Shown here piece by piece: positions 57,485 to 64,000 of a stretch of DNA of 64,000 bases. Position numbers and translations under genes: made by a program. The notes beneath the pieces were generated by a model that saw only the letters and a list, made by a program, of their open reading frames with translations, ran no database searches and was not told the origin of the DNA. The DNA comes from Agrypnus murinus (Eukaryota; Arthropoda; Insecta; Coleoptera; Elateridae), in contig OV816028.1 of the NCBI GenBank assembly GCA_929113105.1, forward strand, positions 148,401,740 through 148,465,739, in the 5' to 3' direction. The first letter of the stretch is position 1. Each line of letters starts with the position of its first letter.

Positions 57485-58150
57485 CTGATATCATTAATAA
57501 AAAAGCAGGCTCTACATTTAAGACAGTTACAATTGTGTATTAATGAAGCTGCTTTACAATCCTCCATTAAAATTATTTACCCAAAAGCTGTGAAATTTTG
57601 AAATAGAAGAAACTTATTACAACAGTAATATCTCGTTAACATGAAAACACATTTTTTTATTAATTGCTCAGGTAAGGTAGTAAATACTTGTATACCTCCC
57701 TATCACAATATCCCTTGTCTGTTTTAGGTTAAATCTTACATTAACTTTGGTCTCAACTTAAATTAAATGCAAAATTAGATGAACGTTTCCCACATCATTA
57801 ATGGACAAGGAAAACTAACCAGACTTTATGGAAAAAACAGTTTTACAGATATCCTTTATCTGACTATAGTGTACATGTTAATTATAATAATCATATTCAA
57901 CTTGATAAAAGACAAATAACTTGAAAGTATAATTTTGAAATTGTGGTCATGCGCCCAATCTAATGTTTCGCTTTGAAATTTCATGCATAAGCTTATTTAA
58001 AATCACAGTGGGTGAATGACCTTTTTCATGCGTCAAATATTATGACAATAGATACCTAAAACAAAAATTCAAGCACGTATTCGTTTTTAATAAAAAAGGT
58101 AATTAAAAAATACTATAACAGCCTTTAAGAATTTAATTTTTTAATAAAAT
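57485..58150 (+). repeat. Old repeated segment, copy 2 (uninterrupted)
   Basis: Collinear with 22,773-25,800 once the SINE and hAT are removed from that copy. It contains CCTTGTCTGTTTTAGGTTAA at 57,713-57,732, where copy 1 has CCTTGTATGCTTT, then the hAT, then TATGCTTTAGGTTAA. It thus records the pre-insertion site. Similarity fades after about 58,100. Confidence 0.75.
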
Positions 58151-59379
58151 AGGAAATTCCGGATGGAAACCCTTTTTGAATGTAATTAAACAAAAAATAC
58201 AAGTTTACTTAATGGATCGCCTAACAGAAGCTACTTGCTGACACTAATCCCTTTTTCTTTAATAGTGGGAGAAATTAGAGTCTGCTTAGTAATTTGGCCA
58301 CGACGACTTGTTGTCCAGAACTCTTGTACAGAGCTGTCCATTTTAATTAATAATTTGACCATAAAATTGAAACAAATAAAACCTTAAGTAAGAATTTTAA
58401 TTAAATATCTTGTATACAAAAGTCCCGTGCCTCGTATTATTTTCCCCGAGACTCGAGACAATAAAAAATTGAGAAATTCTCGCGAGTTATGTCCTCAACA
58501 TTTGTTTTTTTTAATGGAACACTTTATGTCGTTTTGATTCACGGTTAAATTCTGAATCAAACAATCTCCCAATGTTTATTTTTCTGACAGGTTAAGAAAT
58601 ATTATCTCTGCGTTTAGTGTGCCGTGAACCATAAACACCTCCTTTTTGGTTTCAAAGCAAAGGAAATATACTGCTCTATGGCTTTGATGAATTTGATCTA
58701 AATAGAAACTACTAAAGATATACAGGGTGCCCTACTTAAAAGTGGAAAGTTGAGATCACATCCGGTAAAACCGGGAATGATACAAAGCTGTTTCTTATGT
58801 CAAAATGCAAATAAAACTTCTTTTTCCTTTTTCATCCCCAGAGTGATATAGGCGAGGGGCCTCTTCTCTTACCACCGGTGATAGTGGTTTTACCCGAAGG
58901 TCGACATAGGGCTAAACTTTTTTTTCATTTTATTTAATTTGTCACTCTACTACCCTCTATTTCAACGAATGTCTGAGTTTTGTAATCATCTCCACCGCAG
59001 AAGCCACTCAACGGTATATTTCGTGAAAATACAAACTACAGTTAAAATAATACAATCATAACTGAAATTATAAACTATTAAAACCAAAGAAAACAAAAAT
59101 GTTTAAAGTAATGAATGGAATTGCACTAAACAAAAATCTGGTTTTCTCAAACATACTGTCACAAACTGAATTATTGCTAATTAAATAATTGCATTTAGTT
59201 TAGTTTAGTTCAGTTTAGTGCAAATATTACTACGGTTACATTCGTCTATACAGCGGGGGTCCACACGACAAGATCACCTGCAGAAATCGCCATTTATATG
59301 CTAATGTATGCATCACATTAGAAGTAATATATTCATTTATACAATATGCATTTTTTATATGCAACTCATTATAGGTAAT
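58151..59379. other. No gene recognised; possible transposon end at 58,718
   Basis: ATATACAGGGTGCCC at 58,718-58,732 resembles the ACAGGGTGTCCC-type terminus common in arthropod DNA transposons, but no matching second end was found. A short TTTAG/TTCAG pentamer run occurs at about 59,190-59,216. The rest is AT-rich. Confidence 0.4.
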
Positions 59380-59873
59380 ATATTCATTTATGCATTAACG
59401 GCTTCCGCAATATTCATGAGAATACAGTATATAAACAGTTTACTTCAAGTCTAACATTTAGTCGTAAATTGACTCCCATTCGACCATGATCTTGAAGCAA
59501 GCTGGCAAGTAACTTTATATATTAATTAATTGTGAGGGGATCCCCTCCGCTTAGTATTAGGGATCTAGAATCTGGTGTCCAGGGGCACTGATTACTTGAT
59601 CCCTAATGTGCTTAGTTTTAGTATTTTAGGGGCCTAGAAGCTAGTACCCAGGGGTACCGCTTACCTGGTTTCCTAACGCTTACTTGTAAAACTAGTGCTA
59701 GTACAGGGTGGTTCGGGTCACCCTCATGTTCAATGTTAGTCTTTGGATTCGTCCTCATACTTATGTTTAAAACCTATTGTATTGTGACTTGTTATGGAGT
59801 ATATAATTAATTTGTGACCTGTGTTTCTATCTCTACCTGTGATTACAACCCTCAGTCACGAAAACCCCACGTG
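59380..59873 (-). mobile_element. LTR-like dispersed repeat, family 1, copy 2
   Basis: Inverted relative to copy 1 at 4,212-4,775. On the minus strand it starts near TGTCACGTGGGGTTTTCG (59,876), passes AGGTAGAGATAGAAACACAG, TATGAGGACGAA, ACCACCCTGTACTAGCA and three ~60-bp units, and ends with GTTTATATACTGTATT and ATTGCGGAA near 59,400. A copy in inverted orientation 55 kb away shows a mobile origin. The internal region is absent on both sides, as for solo LTRs, but no TSD could be shown. Confidence 0.55.
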
Positions 59874-59910
59874 ACAATACGTTTCACCAACGTTCATATA
59901 GTCCACTTAT

Positions 59911-60210
59911 ATGACCAATATATATTGGACTACGTGTAAGATGTCGGTAGTGGATATAATTTCACAAAAAATAAATCTCTTCAGGAGGCCTGAGGAGGCT
60001 TTCATTGTCGCAACTTTGTCAACGTTGTCCACTCGAGCATATAGCTTTACAATTCTACCAAGCTTCCATTTTACTGTGGAAGGGTATGCATATTATACTC
60101 TAGGCTTTAACACTGTCAAAAATGTTGTCAGTAACGGTCACCTCCACAGGCGATTCAAGGTGATGTTTGCTCGAGATGAGACCAATCAAGTCATTGGCGT
60201 TACTGCTTGA
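59911..60210 (+). CDS. Unidentified 99-codon ORF next to an LTR-like repeat
   Basis: An uninterrupted frame from ATG with protein-like composition, including GFNTVKNVVSNGHLHRRFKV and MFARDETNQVIGVTA. No signal peptide, membrane segment or known domain was recognised. It begins 38 bp beyond the LTR-like repeat. The sequence is less AT-rich than the surroundings, and the region to ~60,560 stays so, but further frames are broken by stops. It could be a fragment of a retroelement or a degraded gene; chance is also possible. Confidence 0.25.
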   Translation: MTNIYWTTCKMSVVDIISQKINLFRRPEEAFIVATLSTLSTRAYSFTILPSFHFTVEGYAYYTLGFNTVKNVVSNGHLHRRFKVMFARDETNQVIGVTA

Positions 60211-63200
60211 GCCTCAACTTGAATTAGCAAAACTATCAAAACGTCAAAAACTGTTCACCAATCATACTTATCAAATGGGACTTACTGATTTAATTCTTAC
60301 CACCCACAGTCCACGAAACTGAAACTGAAGGAAGTTTATTAATGTTTAAAATTCGTGCCACAGTCACTATATAAATGTGAGCACTGCCCTCGATGGGCAA
60401 CGAATCGTCTCAGCGCTGCCATGAATGCTGCAGAGGAAAGTTTTGCAACCAATTTAAAATTAGCTTTGATAGACACACATATAAGAAAGCAAATGTAAGC
60501 GTTTAAGCTCTTGACGCGATACTTGCTCGAAGTGAGTAATCCCGTCTGCGAAACCGGTTTTCAATTGAAATAAAAGTCGCAGACTTTTTTCTCAGTTGGA
60601 AAAGACTCAGAAAAGACATGAGCACAAGGTAAATTACTCATAGGAGATTCAAGAGAGGTAGGTTTAGCTAGAAAATAACGATAACGATAAGAAAGACAAT
60701 GCTGTTTGTGCAGAGAGAATCTAAAACTGATGAGTTAAAAACCCACATACCCCTTTTTCCTGTAAAAACTTTAGTAACTTTTGTAACTAACACGTTTTCT
60801 TCCTTTAACTGAAAATACTATACTCGTAATACAAAACATAAGATACGTCGTGCGATGGACGTCACTGTAACGCCTTAAATTCAAAATACTTACACCTAAT
60901 TGCTTGCATCGCAATACAACAATACTTACTAAATACAGTTGTAATTAATTAATGCTCCGGCTTAAGATCTCTAATGGCAAATTATGTCACAAGCGTAGGT
61001 CTGATTTCCATGGCTTATAGATTATAAAGGAAATAAGGTTTTGTAACAATAATAAGGATTATGGGCGCCATTTGATTGCAAGTCATTAGAATACTCCTCA
61101 AAATCCACAACCAAAAAATGATCTGATTATTTTGATGGAATTCAATAATTAATCGTAATTATTCAAATTAATGTTAGGCTGATAAACGTATTTCAATAAC
61201 TTATGCAAGTTAATGGTCCAACATCATCACAACTGTATTTAGTTTAAAGTGGTTTATTCATAAGTAAAGAAATAGAATTGATTACCAAACAATAGTTCAT
61301 AATTTATTACTAAGAGAAGAGGGAACCCTTTTTAATAATAAAAAAGGATTATTCATAATAACAGTATGAATATCATGGATACATGTAAACAATCCTTAAA
61401 GCTAAAACAACTTACTTAAATGATAATGTTAATTCGGTAAATCCTAAATAGATGTTCAAATCTACATAGTCACTCGAAATCACTCAACACTATAATGCCT
61501 TTTTCACAATAAAGCACAAAAACTTGTAGACACCAAATACATAAAACTCTTTACAGACTGAAGAAGGATGAACCTTGGTAAATCTGTTAAAATTAATTTC
61601 TGGATTAATTAGTTAATTACACGTTTTTATGGGTAGCCAAAGTTAGTTACCAGAAGGGTGACTGTTTCAGCGTAATAATATTTTAGAGCTGACACAAATT
61701 TTTCACTATATTACTATTAAAACGAGAAAATCAAAGGTGACGATGATTAGCGTTAAAATGCTAATTGCTATAAATTCTCTTCTTAAAAGGGTAACTAATA
61801 ACACTCTGAATTAACCATGAGTTCGTTAACCAAAACGACAAACTTTAAAATTCAATTCTAGATTGAATTTTCTTCATAAATTTCCAATAAACGGTAAACT
61901 GGATAATTTGTGTTAATTTTACTAGCATAGAAAATTCGACGGTAAAATGAATCAAGTAAGCTTCCTGTACTGTCAACGGAACTCAATACAAAACGGTATT
62001 AGCACAACTAATTCGTACTTTTCAAACTGTAACTTGGTTTTATACTTAAAAACTGTAATTTTTGGAATGCCAAATAACATAAAACTCCACCAGAAGCTTC
62101 CCAAGGCGAAGCCCCAGCTCGTCGCGGAGACTGCTATCAGATCCGTCTTTCGACTCTGTGAGACTATATTCGACCCTTCTTCTGACTGACTCCTTTGGGG
62201 TGCGAAATTATCGTTGCGTTGATATTTTTTGAGAAAAGGAAATTAACCATCCCATCACAAATTAGGCTGACACATTTCGGGCCAATGGTAGATTTTTATT
62301 CCAGAGCCTTCTATGGGATTTACAGCCACCAAAATCAAAATCTGCTTGGTAAGGTGAAACCCGATATTTTAAATGTGGTTTCAGACCGTTTTTTATTTGT
62401 CTGGATTTGATGAAACTATTCATCCAAATTAAAAATGGGCACGCATAAAATGCTTAAATCTGAATTTAATGCATTTTTTAGACATATTAATCTGCAAGAA
62501 GATATTTTTATTTCTGTATTTCTCTTAAAAAAACGAATTTCATAGGCATGAGAAAGCTTTGAGATGAGCCATTAAAGAAAATACAATTTGACTTAAAATA
62601 ACGTCTGCAATTTTTAAACCAACGAAAATATATTGAAATATATACAAGGCCGTACTAAGTTTCTTTACCATAAGAGCATTTAAAATTACATTAAAATTAG
62701 ATCGAGAATTTTAACACGTTACAGTTTGAGTAAACTTAACTTGGGGGAAAAACCCAAAAGCATGCAGATACTCTTTAATAGATAATTTTTCATTTTCCCT
62801 ATTCATTTGATACTTGAAGATCGACCAACTTCAAAAATTGATAACTCAATTTTCTGCACTAATCTAATGAAATCCTTTTGGGATTTTATTATTGCTCATG
62901 TCAGCTTTCTGTTGCTTCGGATTCATCTCATTTTAAATTTCTTGTTGCACTGTGATTATTCAAGTTTCTTCTCCTGTGCAATTCCAGTAAGACAGATGCT
63001 TAGTATTATTCTACTGATTAAATGATAATTATTCTACTGACTTCTGTTTGTATGTCTGTGTAAGGCAGTAATATTCTAAATAACATAAGGTACGTTTTGT
63101 TTTCATTTACAAACATATTTTTAGATATTTACTTCATATTGAAATAATACCGATGACGAAAATTTTAAATTTATTATTCTCAGAGTCTGAATAATTTCCG

Positions 63201-63352
63201 AGTCGAAGTTTATTTTCTCGAAAGTTGAGTTTATCTAATGAATTCCTTTTACTTGACTGTCAGATCTCGAAATTCAAAAACACTCGGAGGATGGTGTTTC
63301 GACACGAACGAAGTTCTCTTAACACTACTGTGATGTTAACGGATTCGTGAAA
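60211..63352. other. No gene recognised
   Basis: Short plus-strand frames at 61.95-62.19, 62.20-62.41 and 62.81-63.03 kb have no motif. A less AT-rich patch at 62,090-62,200 is unassigned. The rest is AT-rich. Confidence 0.45.
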
Positions 63353-63562
63353 TTATAGGAGCAGCAGATAAGTAATTTGGGAGTCATCGTAGCGAAAGGA
63401 TTCACGTTTCCCTATTCTGAAGGCAGCAATTTCTAGCAATGCATCTTTATCATAAATGTAAATTAAAATATCCTCGCTTAATGTAGGAACGTTTAAATTT
63501 ATTTTCGTATACTCCGTGTCTGGCAAATGAAAAATTAGGACCGTTTCTCGCAGATGTCGCAT
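63353..63562 (-). CDS. Unidentified 69-codon ORF, possible exon
   Basis: The frame is open for ~81 codons upstream to a TAA. It has a protein-like mix of residues, for example RETVLIFHLPDTEYTKINLN and DILIYIYDKDALLEIAAF, with alternating hydrophobic residues suggestive of beta strands. It ends in four Leu codons and TAA. No family was recognised. It could be a terminal exon of a larger minus-strand gene or a chance ORF. Confidence 0.2.
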   Translation of the reverse strand: MRHLRETVLIFHLPDTEYTKINLNVPTLSEDILIYIYDKDALLEIAAFRIGKRESFRYDDSQITYLLLL

Positions 63563-64000
63563 CCTGAAGCCCCCTCGTCCATATCTCGGTTCTGTTTATG
63601 GAACTAACCACTCAGCGACTTAATTGCATGTTTAACGTTGTCAGGGTATTTTATTTAACTCGTTTACTTTTTTAATTGCGCTAGCCTACATTTTTAAAAT
63701 CCTGCAGCAAATGTGGTTTAAGTAATGTGTTCTAGTCTGACCTAGTTACTGCACAGACTGTCTGTGCATTAAGATCAAGAAAAATGGCAAATAAAGAAAA
63801 ACGAAAGGAACCAAGAAGATAATTCTCCAAGTAAATATCGCGAAGTAGTTTTTTCCTTTCTTGTTCTACTTGCTGCTGTTATTGCCACTGATATATCCTT
63901 TGACAATAATCAAATCAGAATTCAAACGCTCTCGAATTACGAAAAAATATTCGAAAACAATAAACGGCAACGTCTTTTTCTCTTTTATGTTTTTGCTAAA
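63563..64000. other. No gene recognised
   Basis: Nothing can be supported to the end of the window. Confidence 0.45.

Noticed and set aside
58718..58732. ATATACAGGGTGCCC transposon-end-like motif
   Set aside because: A matching inverted end and a TSD were not found, so no element is claimed.
1..64000. Any complete host gene, tRNA gene, rRNA gene or bacterial-type operon
   Set aside because: None could be supported by motifs, structure or ORF length anywhere in the window.

Overview
The window looks like a strongly AT-rich intergenic or intronic stretch of an insect (or closely related arthropod) chromosome. Evidence: eukaryotic transposon families throughout, degenerate CCTAA/TTAGG arrays (the insect telomere repeat), tRNA-derived SINEs, and no dense run of long ORFs. 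I could not identify an intact host gene, tRNA gene, rRNA gene or CRISPR array. Nearly everything that can be supported is mobile-element debris of different ages. The species cannot be fixed from this sequence.

Layout. 1-4.1 kb: AT-rich, with a decayed coding-like stretch on the minus strand (3.2-4.06 kb). 4.2-4.8 kb: first copy of an LTR-like repeat whose second, inverted copy is at 59.4-59.9 kb. 8.5-9.3 kb: a direct repeat pair beside a primer-binding-site-like motif. 14.45-14.93 kb: a complete SINE with a tRNA-Met-like head, an (AAAT)n tail and a target-site duplication (TSD). It is followed at once by a short copy of a second LTR-like repeat (15.0-15.4 kb). The long copy of that repeat, with TATA box, initiator and poly(A) signal, is at 28.06-28.93 kb.

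20.4-25.8 kb is the richest part. It holds a 5'-truncated, internally deleted Jockey-type non-LTR retrotransposon (minus strand). Next is an older repeated segment (second copy at 57.5-58.15 kb) hit by a SINE and by a hAT transposon. The hAT has an 8-bp TSD, TATGCTTT. The hAT is itself split by a piggyBac-like element with a TTAA duplication and long inverted arms of GACACTTTGCCGACCGT-type units. Removing the inner element in silico restores the hAT reading frame, and the second copy of the segment supplies the empty site for the hAT.

30.9-31.8 kb: a decayed reverse-transcriptase C-terminus and a foldback repeat family. 36.4 kb: a small Tc1/mariner-like MITE. 39.1-41.7 kb: two telomere-like arrays flanking a gag fragment with CCHC knuckles. 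47.5-48.3 kb: an interrupted ~110-125-bp tandem repeat. 53.5-54.55 kb: a miniature LTR element (two 215-bp direct repeats, about 97% identical by eye, around a ~620-bp non-coding core). The rest is AT-rich sequence without recognisable genes.

No genes work together here as a pathway. The interest of the window is its transposon stratigraphy and several small families (the TRIM-like element, the SINEs, the piggyBac-like foldback, two LTR families) that could be defined as full families from the whole genome.
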